Below are positions 8,629-17,445 of a stretch of DNA of 64,000 nt, one piece after another. A program made the translations under genes and the position numbers. The stretch covers positions 1-64,000 of the forward strand of contig DONT01000004.1 of assembly GCA_003513765.1 (NCBI GenBank). Direction: 5' to 3'. Numbering within the stretch: the first letter of the stretch is position 1; each line of letters starts with the position of its first letter. The notes below the pieces were generated by a model. It ran no database searches. It saw nothing but the letters and a program-made list of their open reading frames with translations, and was not told the DNA's origin. This DNA is from Jeotgalicoccus sp. (lineage in GTDB: Bacteria; Bacillota; Bacilli; Staphylococcales; Salinicoccaceae).

Positions 8629-9558
8629 ATGCTAACAGTAAAAGATTTAGTCGAAGAATTCAACTTAAAAACGTGGGGCGGAAATACAGGACTTCTGAAT
8701 GAAATTTCAAGTTTTGATTTATCGAGACCCGGACTTGAAATTGCGGGATATTTTTCTCATTACTCATCTGACCGGGTGCAGATACTCGGTATGACGGAAA
8801 TTTCTTTTTTTGAACGGGTACTGTCGGATCAGGAGCGCGAAGACCGTGCGAAGCGGCTGTGCAGAAAAGAAACGCCGTGTATTATCGTCACGAGAAGTCA
8901 GCAGCCGCCGCTTGAATTAATAGAGGCGTGCAACCAGACGAATACAGTGCTCTTAATAACTGAAGACAACACGACGAACTTTACCAGCCGTATTACGACA
9001 TACTTAGAAAAAGAACTGGCGCCGGAAACCAATATGCACGGCGTACTTGTCGATGTATACGGTATCGGTGTATTGATAACCGGAGAGAGCGGTATCGGTA
9101 AAAGTGAAACTGCGCTTGAGCTTGTTAAAAACGGCCACCGTTTAGTTGCAGACGATAATGTTGAAATTAAAGAAGTGACAAAAAATGTGCTTATGGGTTC
9201 AGCGCCTGAGCTCATTCAGCACCTGCTTGAAATACGCGGGCTCGGTATTATTAACGTAATGACACTGTTCGGGGCAGGCTGCATTCTGACAGAAAAACGC
9301 ATTATGCTGAATGTTCATCTGGAAAACTGGATTGACAATAATACTTACGACCGTCTCGGCCTTGAAGATAAAAAAATTCAGATTTTAAATTCCGAAGTGA
9401 CGAAAAAAGTAATACCAATCCGGCCGGGACGAAGTCTCGCTGGCATTATCGAAGTTGCAGCTATGAACCACCGTCTGAATCAGATGGGGCATAACGCGGC
9501 GGTCGAATTTAACGACCGTTTAAATGAAAAGATTAAAAACAACGGAGGCAACTCATGA
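8629..9558 (+). CDS. hprK: HPr(Ser) kinase/phosphorylase
   Basis: 309 aa. It phosphorylates HPr on Ser46 in response to fructose-1,6-bisphosphate and dephosphorylates it when phosphate rises, feeding CcpA-dependent carbon catabolite repression. Walker A GESGIGKS is at residues 152-159. The HPrK signature continues through LEIRGLGIINV and the C-terminal helix with RPGRSLA. The ATG at 8629 matches the S. aureus start (MLT). An in-frame GTG at 8626 is less well spaced from GGGAGGTG. The TGA overlaps the lgt start by 4 bases, so it is coupled to lgt. Confidence 0.97.
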   Translation: MLTVKDLVEEFNLKTWGGNTGLLNEISSFDLSRPGLEIAGYFSHYSSDRVQILGMTEISFFERVLSDQEREDRAKRLCRKETPCIIVTRSQQPPLELIEACNQTNTVLLITEDNTTNFTSRITTYLEKELAPETNMHGVLVDVYGIGVLITGESGIGKSETALELVKNGHRLVADDNVEIKEVTKNVLMGSAPELIQHLLEIRGLGIINVMTLFGAGCILTEKRIMLNVHLENWIDNNTYDRLGLEDKKIQILNSEVTKKVIPIRPGRSLAGIIEVAAMNHRLNQMGHNAAVEFNDRLNEKIKNNGGNS

Positions 9559-10445
9559 TGATTTTAAACGCCGCCATCGATCCGGTGGCAATATCGCTCG
9601 GACCGTTGTCCATTCACTGGTACGGAATTATTATATTAACCGGAATGATACTCGGATACGTTTTAGCAAACAGGGAAACGATAAAAAAAGGACTGCCTGA
9701 AGATTTATTTATGGATTTAATGATGTATATCATTATCTTTTCACTCATCGGTGCACGCCTGTATTATGTCTTCTTTAATCTTGATTATTATTTCTTTAAC
9801 CCGCTCGATATTATCAAAGTGTGGGAAGGCGGCATGGCAATTCACGGCGGTCTGATCGGCGGTTTCCTTGCCGGACTGATTTATACGAGAGTAAAAGGCT
9901 ACAGCTTTTTCCAGGTGGCTGATATCGCTGCCCCGAGTATACTGCTCGGCCAGGCAATCGGGCGCTGGGGAAACTTTATTAATCAGGAAGCTCACGGCGG
10001 ACCGGTAGCAAGAGAGTTTCTTGAGAACTTAATGATTCCGGAATTTATTATTAACCATATGAATATCGACGGGACTTACTATCATCCGACATTTTTATAC
10101 GAATCGGTATGGAGTATAATCGGGGTGCTTATTTTATTTTTAATACGTGCAAAATTACCACTCGGGCACACAGTGCTTATTTATTTGATATACTATTCAG
10201 TCGGCCGCTTCTTTATCGAAGGCATGCGCACGGACAGTTTAATGATCGGCGATATGTTCCGGACGGCACAGGTTATTTCAGTTATCACGATAATTGCGGC
10301 AATCGCACTTATGATTTACCGCCAGCAGAAATACAATCTGCCTAAATACGGTGACGTATACGGCAATTACGCAGCTAAAGATGAAATTAAACATAATAAG
10401 AAATCATCAACAGTAGTGAATAAGAAGAAAAAAAGGAAGAAGTAG
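9555..10445 (+). CDS. lgt: Prolipoprotein diacylglyceryl transferase
   Basis: 296 aa membrane enzyme with about seven hydrophobic segments. It transfers diacylglycerol from phosphatidylglycerol to the lipobox Cys of prolipoproteins. Conserved blocks are visible: GARLYY (66-71), HGGLIGG (97-103) and the Lgt signature GRWGNFINQE (136-145). The C-terminus is a Lys-rich cytosolic tail ending in KKKKRKK. It overlaps hprK by 4 bases and is followed at once by yvoF. Its lipoprotein clients in this window include MetQ and the DUF4352 lipoprotein. Confidence 0.97.
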   Translation: MMILNAAIDPVAISLGPLSIHWYGIIILTGMILGYVLANRETIKKGLPEDLFMDLMMYIIIFSLIGARLYYVFFNLDYYFFNPLDIIKVWEGGMAIHGGLIGGFLAGLIYTRVKGYSFFQVADIAAPSILLGQAIGRWGNFINQEAHGGPVAREFLENLMIPEFIINHMNIDGTYYHPTFLYESVWSIIGVLILFLIRAKLPLGHTVLIYLIYYSVGRFFIEGMRTDSLMIGDMFRTAQVISVITIIAAIALMIYRQQKYNLPKYGDVYGNYAAKDEIKHNKKSSTVVNKKKKRKK

Positions 10446-10446
10446 C

Positions 10447-10929
10447 ATGAGGAAATTAACCCGGCATACGGGCTTTAAAATAAATCCGCTGTGGCATTTG
10501 TACCGCACTGTATCGATAGTTAAAGTTGCTAAAAACTTTATCGTTATAGAAACGGGACGATTTTTACCATCGACTAATCTGAAACATAAATTATACCGGC
10601 GCTTTTTGAATATAAATTTGGGCGAACACGTATCATTTGCGTATAAAGCGATGCCTGATTTAATGTTTCCGGAATTAATTACAATCGGCAAGAATTCGAT
10701 TATCGGCTATAATGCGACGATACTGACACACGAATATTTAACGGATGAATACAGAATCGGCAAAGTCGATATCGGTGAAAATACGATGATCGGTGCGAAT
10801 ACAACAATTCTGCCTGGCGTTAAAATAGGCAGCGGCGTTAAAGTCGGTGCAGGCACAGTGGTTTCAAAAGATGTTCCGGATAATGCACTCGTCTACGGCA
10901 ATCCAATGATTATAAGGGAGAGAACGTAA
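10447..10929 (+). CDS. Hexapeptide-repeat acyltransferase, YvoF-like
   Basis: 160 aa with left-handed beta-helix hexapeptide repeats (residues ~75-150: IGKNSIIGYNA, IGENTMIGANTTI, KIGSGVKVGAG), ending in the VVSKDVPDNALVYGNP motif of acetyltransferases of the maltose/CysE/NodL group. In B. subtilis yvoF lies in the hprK-lgt operon, which supports the name. The acceptor substrate is unknown. It starts one base after the lgt stop, and its stop overlaps the next ATG (TAATG), so the operon is tightly coupled. Confidence 0.8.
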   Translation: MRKLTRHTGFKINPLWHLYRTVSIVKVAKNFIVIETGRFLPSTNLKHKLYRRFLNINLGEHVSFAYKAMPDLMFPELITIGKNSIIGYNATILTHEYLTDEYRIGKVDIGENTMIGANTTILPGVKIGSGVKVGAGTVVSKDVPDNALVYGNPMIIRERT

Positions 10930-12350
10930 TGGCTAACAAAAAAGTAATCTCTCTCGATCAAAACGGAGAGCATTACTACAGGCAGGGTATTAAAAAAAGA
11001 CAGCAGAATAATAAAAAAGACGCACTCCAGCTCTTAAAAAAAGCACACGATAAAAACCCGGACAATACGGATTATTTATCGGAGTATGTATATGTTATGG
11101 CTGAAAATGGATTCGGCAACGAAGCGGAACATTTAGTAATCGAAGCATTCGTCAATGATGATTACCGTCCGGAGTACTTTTATATATTAAGTCAGATTAA
11201 TATTATTAAACACGATGCAAATAAAGCATTTTTATATGGTGTTCAATATTCGACTTACCATTCTGACACAGACTACGGTGATACGCTTGAAGAAATGTTC
11301 GACGTTGAAATCGACGATGAAGACGAACTTGAAAAAGAAGCAGAACGATTTATAGGCCAGCAGATTTTCCAGCATTTATTTATGAATGCAAAAGTCTCAG
11401 AGTCGCTTGATTACCTCGATTCACTGCCTATGGACATACAGCAGGAACGCGAGTTTAGAAATTTAAAAGCGATGGCCTACTTATTTTTAAATAAGTATGA
11501 AGATGCTGAAGTTTTGCTTCGGCAGTTATTGGAAGATGATCAGACAGATATGCATGCACTCAGCCATATGACGCTGCTGCATTATCATACTGAGCAGTTT
11601 GATGAGTACGAAGCGTATTTAAAAAAACTGGAAGTCGTCGAGCCGCTTGATGACGATGCGCGGTTTAAAGTCGGACTGGTACTGAATTTCCTGCAGAAGT
11701 ATGAGCATTCATATAAACTGCTGTTCCCGCTTTACAAAAAGCAGAAAATAATCAATTTCCAGCTGATGCATGCACTCAGTTTTTCGAGTTACCATATAGG
11801 GATGCATGAAGAATCGAAAATATACTGGACACGCATGCAGAATTTTCATCCGCTGGATGAGAAGTTCAGCCCCTGGAAAAAACAGGAGGCCGCGGATAAA
11901 ATACTCGCGCTTGAAAGTATGTATCTGCATGATGAAGACCAGCACAAACGTCTGCTCGCCTTATATTTAATAAGTAAAATAGAACCGCGTGAAGCAATTA
12001 TCGGTTTATCGATATGGGATCACATTGAAACGCTGGATGATTATGAAAAATTGTATGTAACATTTTTATTTCAGGGATTGAAACTGGTCCGTCTCGGACG
12101 GATGCATATCGGCCTTGAATTGCTGTATGACTTATCATACAGAGATGAAGAGACATTACTGATGTGGATCAATGTGTTTCATGAGCTGTACGAAAAGTAT
12201 AAAGAGTTTGACGATATTGAAAGTCATACAGCAGCAGCGCTGTATTTATATCCGGGCGGACGCAGGCTGACTAAAAAAGGCGTCGCTGAAATGTTTAATA
12301 CAACGGTTTACAGATTAAATAAAGCAATAGAGAGAATAAAGCAGATATAA
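10929..12350 (+). CDS. TPR-repeat protein, YvcD-like
   Basis: 473 aa, all-helical, with TPR-like 34-residue units recognisable at about residues 18-50 (YRQGIKKRQQNNKKDALQLLKKAHDKNP region), 185-250 and 255-300. The C-terminus (~440-473: TKKGVAEMFNTTVYRLNKAIERI) looks like a small helix-turn-helix. A TPR protein lies between the lgt group and trxB in S. aureus and B. subtilis. No enzymatic motif is present, and the role is unknown, presumably protein interaction. It is the last gene of hprK-lgt-yvoF-TPR. No strong terminator is seen before trxB. Confidence 0.75.
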   Translation: MANKKVISLDQNGEHYYRQGIKKRQQNNKKDALQLLKKAHDKNPDNTDYLSEYVYVMAENGFGNEAEHLVIEAFVNDDYRPEYFYILSQINIIKHDANKAFLYGVQYSTYHSDTDYGDTLEEMFDVEIDDEDELEKEAERFIGQQIFQHLFMNAKVSESLDYLDSLPMDIQQEREFRNLKAMAYLFLNKYEDAEVLLRQLLEDDQTDMHALSHMTLLHYHTEQFDEYEAYLKKLEVVEPLDDDARFKVGLVLNFLQKYEHSYKLLFPLYKKQKIINFQLMHALSFSSYHIGMHEESKIYWTRMQNFHPLDEKFSPWKKQEAADKILALESMYLHDEDQHKRLLALYLISKIEPREAIIGLSIWDHIETLDDYEKLYVTFLFQGLKLVRLGRMHIGLELLYDLSYRDEETLLMWINVFHELYEKYKEFDDIESHTAAALYLYPGGRRLTKKGVAEMFNTTVYRLNKAIERIKQI

Positions 12351-12372
12351 TGATTTACGGGCAGAAAGCCTA

Positions 12373-12378
12373 TATAAT
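12373..12378 (+). promoter_or_regulatory. -10 box for trxB
   Basis: TATAAT at 12373-12378, 32 bases before the trxB ATG, in the 60-base gap after the TPR gene. No convincing -35 is present. Confidence 0.45.
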
Positions 12379-12410
12379 TATATGTAGCAATTTTTTAAAG
12401 GAGAACGATT

Positions 12411-13346
12411 ATGGAAGAGAAAACGATATATGACGTAGTAATAATCGGTGCAGGACCTGCAGGTATGACGGCAGCAGTCTACGCGTCACGTGCAGAGCTT
12501 AAAACGGTAATGCTTGAACGCGGTGTGCCGGGCGGACAAATGGCGAACACTGAAGAGGTAGAAAACTTCCCGGGCTTCAGCATGATTACAGGGCCGGAAT
12601 TATCTTCTAAAATGTTTGAGCACTCGCAGAAATTCGGTGCAGAATATAAATACGGCGATATTAAAAGTGTCGAAGTCGACGGCGACATTAAAATACTGAA
12701 AACATCGTCTGAAGATATTTATACGAAAAGCGTTATTGTCGCAACAGGCGCGGAATACAAAACAATCGGCGTACCAGGTGAAGATCTGCTTCGCGGACGC
12801 GGTGTGAGCTACTGTGCAGTATGTGACGGCGCATTCTTTAAAGAGCGTGAACTCGTCGTTATCGGCGGCGGAGACTCAGCTGTTGAAGAAGGTGTCTTCC
12901 TGACAAAATATGCGAGCAAAGTGACAATCGTTCACCGCCGTGATGAGCTGCGTGCTCAGAAAATTTTACAGGACCGTGCATTTAAAAATGATAAAATTAA
13001 TTTTATCTGGGATACAGAACTGCAGTCAATTAACGGCGAAAGCCGCGTAGAGTCAGTAACGCTGAAAAATAAAAATACAGGCGAATCATACGACTTTGAT
13101 GCGCAGGGTGTCTTTGTTTATATCGGCATGCTGCCGCTGACAGCGCCGTTTAAAGATCTCGGTATTTTAAACGAAGACGGCTATATCGTCACGAATGAAG
13201 AAATGGAAACTGAAATCCCCGGTATATTTGCCGCAGGAGATGTCAGAGAGAAATCACTTCGCCAGATTGTTACAGCGACAGGCGACGGGAGTCTTGCAGC
13301 ACAAAATGCTCAGCATTATCTTGAGCAGCTGGAAGACAATAAATAA
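12411..13346 (+). CDS. trxB: Thioredoxin-disulfide reductase
   Basis: 311 aa. This FAD/NADPH enzyme reduces thioredoxin. The FAD Rossmann motif GAGPAG is at residues 13-18. The redox pair Cys135-Cys138 lies in CAVCDG, and an NADPH-binding GGGDSA motif follows near residue 152. The C-terminal FAD motif FAAGDVR closes the fold. The ATG follows AAAGGAG. A strong terminator follows it, so trxB is probably monocistronic. It presumably serves the several thioredoxin-like proteins nearby. Confidence 0.98.
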   Translation: MEEKTIYDVVIIGAGPAGMTAAVYASRAELKTVMLERGVPGGQMANTEEVENFPGFSMITGPELSSKMFEHSQKFGAEYKYGDIKSVEVDGDIKILKTSSEDIYTKSVIVATGAEYKTIGVPGEDLLRGRGVSYCAVCDGAFFKERELVVIGGGDSAVEEGVFLTKYASKVTIVHRRDELRAQKILQDRAFKNDKINFIWDTELQSINGESRVESVTLKNKNTGESYDFDAQGVFVYIGMLPLTAPFKDLGILNEDGYIVTNEEMETEIPGIFAAGDVREKSLRQIVTATGDGSLAAQNAQHYLEQLEDNK

Positions 13347-13361
13347 TTTATAGTATCAAAT

Positions 13362-13381
13362 CCCCCGTAAGGGGGTTTTTT
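13362..13381 (+). terminator. Terminator of trxB
   Basis: CCCCC (13362-13366), loop GTAA, GGGGG (13371-13375), then six T. Confidence 0.9.
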
Positions 13382-13396
13382 CGTAACGTTATCCGT

Positions 13397-13402
13397 TATA
13401 AT
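13397..13402 (+). promoter_or_regulatory. -10 box for rapZ-yvcK-whiA
   Basis: TATAAT at 13397-13402, about 50 bases before the rapZ start and just past the trxB terminator. The -35 is weak. Confidence 0.45.
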
Positions 13403-13450
13403 ATAAGTGAATGGCAAGAGTGAAAATAAGTAAATTTGAGGGTGTGCTTT

Positions 13451-14335
13451 ATGAAAAATTTAATCATAATTACAGGTATGAGCGGTTCAGGAAAATCTGT
13501 TGCACTGGAAGCAATTGAAGATACGGGCTATTTCTGCATCGACAATCTTCCCCCGATTCTTCTTCCAAAAGTTGTAGAATTAATGGAGTCCACGGACGGT
13601 AAAATGAACAAAGTTGCGCTCGGCATCGATTTACGCGGCAAAGAATTTTTCGATGATTTAATTCAAAAACTGGAAACAGTTCTGAGTAATGAAGATATTA
13701 TGCTGCGCATCGTATTTCTCGATACGGATAATGAGCGCCTTGTCAGCCGTTACAAAGAAACTCGCCGTTCTCACCCGTTAAATGAAGGTGTCTCTGTACT
13801 TGAAGCAATTAAAAAAGAACGGCACATACTCGATGACTTAAAAGGGCGGGCATCCGTAATTATCGATACGACAGAACTTTCACCGAAAGAGCTGAGAGAT
13901 CGTATCTTCACTTTATATTCAGGCGGTCGAGAAGAATTTTTTGCTGTCAATGTACTGAGTTTCGGTTTTAAGCATGGCATTCCAATCGATGCGGATTTAA
14001 TGTTCGATGTCCGTTTTCTGCCGAATCCGTTTTATATTCCGGAGTACCGTCCCTTAACGGGTCTCGATTCAGAAGTCTATGATTACGTTATGAAATGGCA
14101 GGATACTGATACGTTTTACGAAAAACTGTACGATATGATTAAATATTTAATCCCTCAATATATAAAAGAAGGTAAATCCCAGCTGACGATTGCGATTGGA
14201 TGTACAGGCGGACAGCATCGTTCTGTTGCCCTGTCTGAGCGCCTTGCACAGGATCTGAAGGATAAGTTCGCATTTTCGATTAACACGACCCATCGTGATG
14301 CGGCGATAGAAGGAACACTCCATGAAAAAGATTAA
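13451..14335 (+). CDS. rapZ: RapZ/YvcJ nucleotide-binding protein
   Basis: 294 aa P-loop protein. Walker A GMSGSGKS is at residues 9-16 and the C-terminal conserved block GCTGGQHRSV is near residue 245. In enteric bacteria RapZ controls glucosamine-6-phosphate synthase through sRNA decay; in Firmicutes YvcJ is a GTPase/ATPase of less clear role. The ATG at 13451 is chosen: GAGGGTG lies 7-13 bases upstream, and the in-frame TTG at 13436 overlaps that site. It overlaps yvcK by 14 bases, in the conserved rapZ-yvcK-whiA order. Confidence 0.93.
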   Translation: MKNLIIITGMSGSGKSVALEAIEDTGYFCIDNLPPILLPKVVELMESTDGKMNKVALGIDLRGKEFFDDLIQKLETVLSNEDIMLRIVFLDTDNERLVSRYKETRRSHPLNEGVSVLEAIKKERHILDDLKGRASVIIDTTELSPKELRDRIFTLYSGGREEFFAVNVLSFGFKHGIPIDADLMFDVRFLPNPFYIPEYRPLTGLDSEVYDYVMKWQDTDTFYEKLYDMIKYLIPQYIKEGKSQLTIAIGCTGGQHRSVALSERLAQDLKDKFAFSINTTHRDAAIEGTLHEKD

Positions 14336-15296
14336 AATCGCAATTATCGGCGGCGGCACCGGGCTCGCTGTTTTATCGCGCGGATTAAAAAAATATCCTG
14401 TCGATATTTCTGCGATTGTATCAGTGGCGGATGATGGTGGGTCAACCGGAATTATCCGCGATCAGATTGATATGCCCGCACCTGGAGATATCCGGAACGT
14501 CATGTCGGCCTTAAGCGAAGTGGAGAGCAAACTTGAACATCTGTTTACTTACCGCTTTAAAAAAGATGAAATATCCGGGCATTCGCTCGGCAACTTAATG
14601 CTTGCTGCGATGTACGATATCAGCGGGGACTTTGCGACTGCAGTCAGTGAGCTGTCAAAAATACTGAACGTTAAAGGGACAGTGATTCCGTCGACGAACG
14701 TCAGTCCGAAGCTCGCTGCGAGAATGGCTGATGACTCGATTATTATCGGTGAAAGCTATATTCCAAAAGTGAAAAAAGAAATCCGGGAAATGTATTTAAT
14801 TCCGACGAATATCGATGCGACACCGGCTGCGGTTGAAGCGATACTTGAAGCGGATATTATCGTCCTTGGGCCTGGCTCGCTGTACACGAGCATCATTCCG
14901 AATCTGCTGCCGAAAGGCATTGCAGAAGCCGTAGCAGAGTCCGAGGGTATTAAAGTTTATGTATCGAACCTGCTTGAACAGCCGGGAGAAACGATAGGCA
15001 TGTCTGCTTTTGATCATCTCTATGCAATAGAGAAACATTTGAAAGCACGTGTGATAGATTATGTGATTTTAAATGAACGCGATGTCTATGAAGAAATGGC
15101 GGATACTTATAAAAACAGAGGTGTCCAGATTATTAAAAGCGAGCGGGATAAACTTGAAGCGCACGGTGTTAAAGTAATTACCGACGAAAACCTTATTATC
15201 GTCGATGAAGAACGGGTTGTACGCCATAATAACGAGAAACTCGCTGAAATTATATACGACATTGTCATCGATGAATCGGAGACACTGAAGTATTAG
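14322..15296 (+). CDS. yvcK: Gluconeogenesis factor YvcK/MgfK
   Basis: 324 aa, CofD/UPF0052 family. It begins with a Rossmann-like GGGTG (residues 10-14), and SVADDGGSTGIIRD follows near residue 33. YvcK binds UDP-sugars and in B. subtilis is needed for growth on gluconeogenic carbon and for normal envelope morphology. The start lies inside the rapZ end, so translation is coupled. It is separated from whiA by only 27 bases. Confidence 0.95.
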   Translation: MKKIKIAIIGGGTGLAVLSRGLKKYPVDISAIVSVADDGGSTGIIRDQIDMPAPGDIRNVMSALSEVESKLEHLFTYRFKKDEISGHSLGNLMLAAMYDISGDFATAVSELSKILNVKGTVIPSTNVSPKLAARMADDSIIIGESYIPKVKKEIREMYLIPTNIDATPAAVEAILEADIIVLGPGSLYTSIIPNLLPKGIAEAVAESEGIKVYVSNLLEQPGETIGMSAFDHLYAIEKHLKARVIDYVILNERDVYEEMADTYKNRGVQIIKSERDKLEAHGVKVITDENLIIVDEERVVRHNNEKLAEIIYDIVIDESETLKY

Positions 15297-15323
15297 GGAA
15301 GATTTTGAAAGGAACGTGGTAGC

Positions 15324-16268
15324 ATGTCATTTGCTTCCGAAATGAAAAATGAATTAACGAGAATTGAAGTGGATGAATGCTGCATGAAGAGCGAACTCTC
15401 TGCGCTGATTAAAATGAACGGTGCAGTCAGTTATTTTGACGGACAGTGGGTCATTAATGTCCAGACAGAAAACGCTGCGATTGCGCGCCGGATTTTCTCG
15501 TTAATAAAAAATGTATATAGAATAGAAATTGATCTCCTTGTGAGAAAGAAAATGAAGCTGAAAAAGAACAACGTTTATATTTGCCGTATTAAAAAAGAAT
15601 CTAAAGATGTGCTCGCAGATTTGGATATTTTTTCAGGCGGTATACTGACGAATACAATTACCGATGAAATTAAAAACAAGGAATGCTGCAGAAGAAGCTA
15701 CTTAAGAGGTGCATTTCTTGCCGGAGGTTCTGTCAATAACCCGGAAACATCGGCATATCATTTAGAGATTGGCTCGCTGTACGAAGAACATGCACAGGCA
15801 ATTACAGATCTGATGAACAGCTACGAATTGAATGCTAAATACATAGACCGTAAACGCGGCTATATTATTTATTTAAAAGAGGCAGAGAAAATTGCAGAAT
15901 TTTTAAGTCTTATCGGCGGCTACCAGGCGCTGTTGAAATTTGAAGATATACGTATCGTCAGAGATATGCGCAACTCGGTTAACCGTCTCGTTAACTGTGA
16001 GACAGCTAACTTAAACAAAACAATTAACGCTTCGATGCGCCAGGTGGAGAACATTAAATTTATCGATGCAGAAATTGGTATCGATGAACTGCCGGAGCGC
16101 TTAAGAGAAGTTGCAAGAATACGCGTTGAACATCAGGATATGACCTTAAAAGAAATCGGCGAAGCTGTGTCAACTGGCGCGATATCAAAATCAGGTATCA
16201 ATCACCGTCTGAGAAAACTCGATGAAATCGCAGATAAACTGCGGAGCGGGGACGAACTCGTATTTTAG
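15324..16268 (+). CDS. whiA: WhiA DNA-binding protein
   Basis: 314 aa. Residues ~1-200 form the degenerate LAGLIDADG-type homing-endonuclease fold (LRGAFLAGGSVNNPE is the diagnostic block). Residues ~215-314 form the C-terminal helix-turn-helix (LKEIGEAVSTGAISKSGINHRLRKL). WhiA affects chromosome segregation and cell division in Bacillus. The ATG follows GAAAGGAA. It is the last gene of the rapZ operon. No standard T-tailed terminator follows; instead a long nested hairpin element lies between it and the convergent epimerase gene. Confidence 0.95.
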   Translation: MSFASEMKNELTRIEVDECCMKSELSALIKMNGAVSYFDGQWVINVQTENAAIARRIFSLIKNVYRIEIDLLVRKKMKLKKNNVYICRIKKESKDVLADLDIFSGGILTNTITDEIKNKECCRRSYLRGAFLAGGSVNNPETSAYHLEIGSLYEEHAQAITDLMNSYELNAKYIDRKRGYIIYLKEAEKIAEFLSLIGGYQALLKFEDIRIVRDMRNSVNRLVNCETANLNKTINASMRQVENIKFIDAEIGIDELPERLREVARIRVEHQDMTLKEIGEAVSTGAISKSGINHRLRKLDEIADKLRSGDELVF

Positions 16269-16329
16269 AAAAAATAAAGGTTTAGACAATGACCTTGAGA
16301 AGATAATTTATTTCATAAAGTATAAGTAA

Positions 16330-16416
16330 AACCCGTGCGTTAGACTCCTTGGGGAATAGCATCAGCGTAAGACTACAGGCTTACGCGGGTGCCCAAGGAA
16401 AGCTAACGTACGGGTT
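16330..16416. repeat. Nested three-tier hairpin element resembling a Bacillales intergenic repeat
   Basis: Three stems nest. AACCCGT.CGTTAG (16330-16343) pairs with CTAACG.ACGGGTT (16403-16416). CCTTGGG (16347-16353) pairs with CCCAAGG (16392-16398). GCGTAA (16365-16370) pairs with TTACGC (16381-16386). The layout GACTCCT..GGG-AATAGC ... CCC..GGAAAGC is the pattern I remember from abundant non-coding intergenic repeats in Bacillaceae genomes. That is recall, not a search. It lies between convergent whiA and the epimerase and may also end both transcripts. Confidence 0.6.
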
Positions 16417-16441
16417 ATTTGTGATGACAAAAAATCACTTC

Positions 16442-17353
16442 TTAGCTGTATATGTCTTCTATCGCCTGTTCCAATGTTGGATACAGATATTTAAAATCAC
16501 TGTTTAACAGTACGCGCGGATGAACTTTCTGTCCTTCAGTAACGAGCAGTGCACGTTCTCCGAGTACTTTATCGATTAAAAAGGCAGGTGTTTTAAAGAA
16601 GTTCGGCTTGCCGAGGACAGCGCTCAGCACTTTTGAAAATTCGTGCTGTCTGACCTGGACGGGCGCCGTGACATTCACGGGGCCGCTGACTTCCTGATTC
16701 ACACCGATAAACAAGAGGGCGTTAATGACATCGTCGATATGCACCCACGAGTACCATTGTCTGCCTGTTCCGATGTCGCCGCCGATATTTGCTTTATAGA
16801 GCTTCTCCATCGTCGGCAGAGCACCGTTGTCCTTATCCAGCACCAGTCCGAAGCGGGAGTAGACGACGCGAATACCAAGTGTTTCTAATTTAGCTGCTGC
16901 CGCTTCCCACTGGTTAACTACATCCGATAAAAAGTTTGTCGAAGATAATTTGTCGAATTCATCAAATTCCACGATTTCACTTGTCGGATAATAGCCGACT
17001 GCACTCGCGTTAATAAATGCGAGCGGCTTAATACCGGATTTTTCCAGCCACTTGTAAAGCATAGTGGTCATATTCAGTCTGCTCGACAGAATTAATTCCT
17101 TATATTCTTCTGTCCATTTGTTATTTAAAGATGCGCCTGCAAGATTGTACACAAGATCAAAATCTTCCGGCAGTTCTTTGGTCCAGTCCAAATTGTTAAA
17201 ATTATTGTCGTCGTATTTAATGTAATGTATATATGGGTGTTCTGACGTCTGTTCCTGGCGCGTTAAAATATAAACGTGATGGCGGTCTTTTCGGAATGCG
17301 TGTGTTAATTTTGAACCGATAAAACCTGTGCCGCCTGTGATGAGAATGTTCAA
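16442..17353 (-). CDS. TIGR01777-family NAD(P)-dependent epimerase-like protein, YfhF-like
   Basis: 303 aa SDR-type protein. The N-terminal nucleotide motif GGTGFIG is at residues 7-13, and the family's NLAGASLNNKWTEEYK region is near residue 70. The C-terminal DUF1731 segment has HPRVLLNSDF followed by YPTLEQAIEDI. B. subtilis YfhF and human SDR39U1 belong here; the substrate is unknown. The start is TTG, supported by GGGAGGT about 9 bases upstream; no nearby ATG fits. It is transcribed after clpP on the same strand but separated from it by a terminator. Confidence 0.85.
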   Translation of the reverse strand: MNILITGGTGFIGSKLTHAFRKDRHHVYILTRQEQTSEHPYIHYIKYDDNNFNNLDWTKELPEDFDLVYNLAGASLNNKWTEEYKELILSSRLNMTTMLYKWLEKSGIKPLAFINASAVGYYPTSEIVEFDEFDKLSSTNFLSDVVNQWEAAAAKLETLGIRVVYSRFGLVLDKDNGALPTMEKLYKANIGGDIGTGRQWYSWVHIDDVINALLFIGVNQEVSGPVNVTAPVQVRQHEFSKVLSAVLGKPNFFKTPAFLIDKVLGERALLVTEGQKVHPRVLLNSDFKYLYPTLEQAIEDIYS

Positions 17354-17393
17354 ATGCTTGACCTCCCAATATATAAGATTACTTTTATTTTAA

Positions 17394-17432
17394 TTGAAAA
17401 AAGAGTTTAAGTCACGTAGGTGACTTAAACTC
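17394..17432 (-). terminator. Terminator of clpP (minus strand)
   Basis: A perfect 13-base stem, GAGTTTAAGTCAC (17403-17415) with its complement at 17420-17432. On the minus strand it is followed by TTTTTTC. It lies 13 bases past the clpP stop. Confidence 0.9.
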
Positions 17433-17445
17433 TAATATAACTCTC

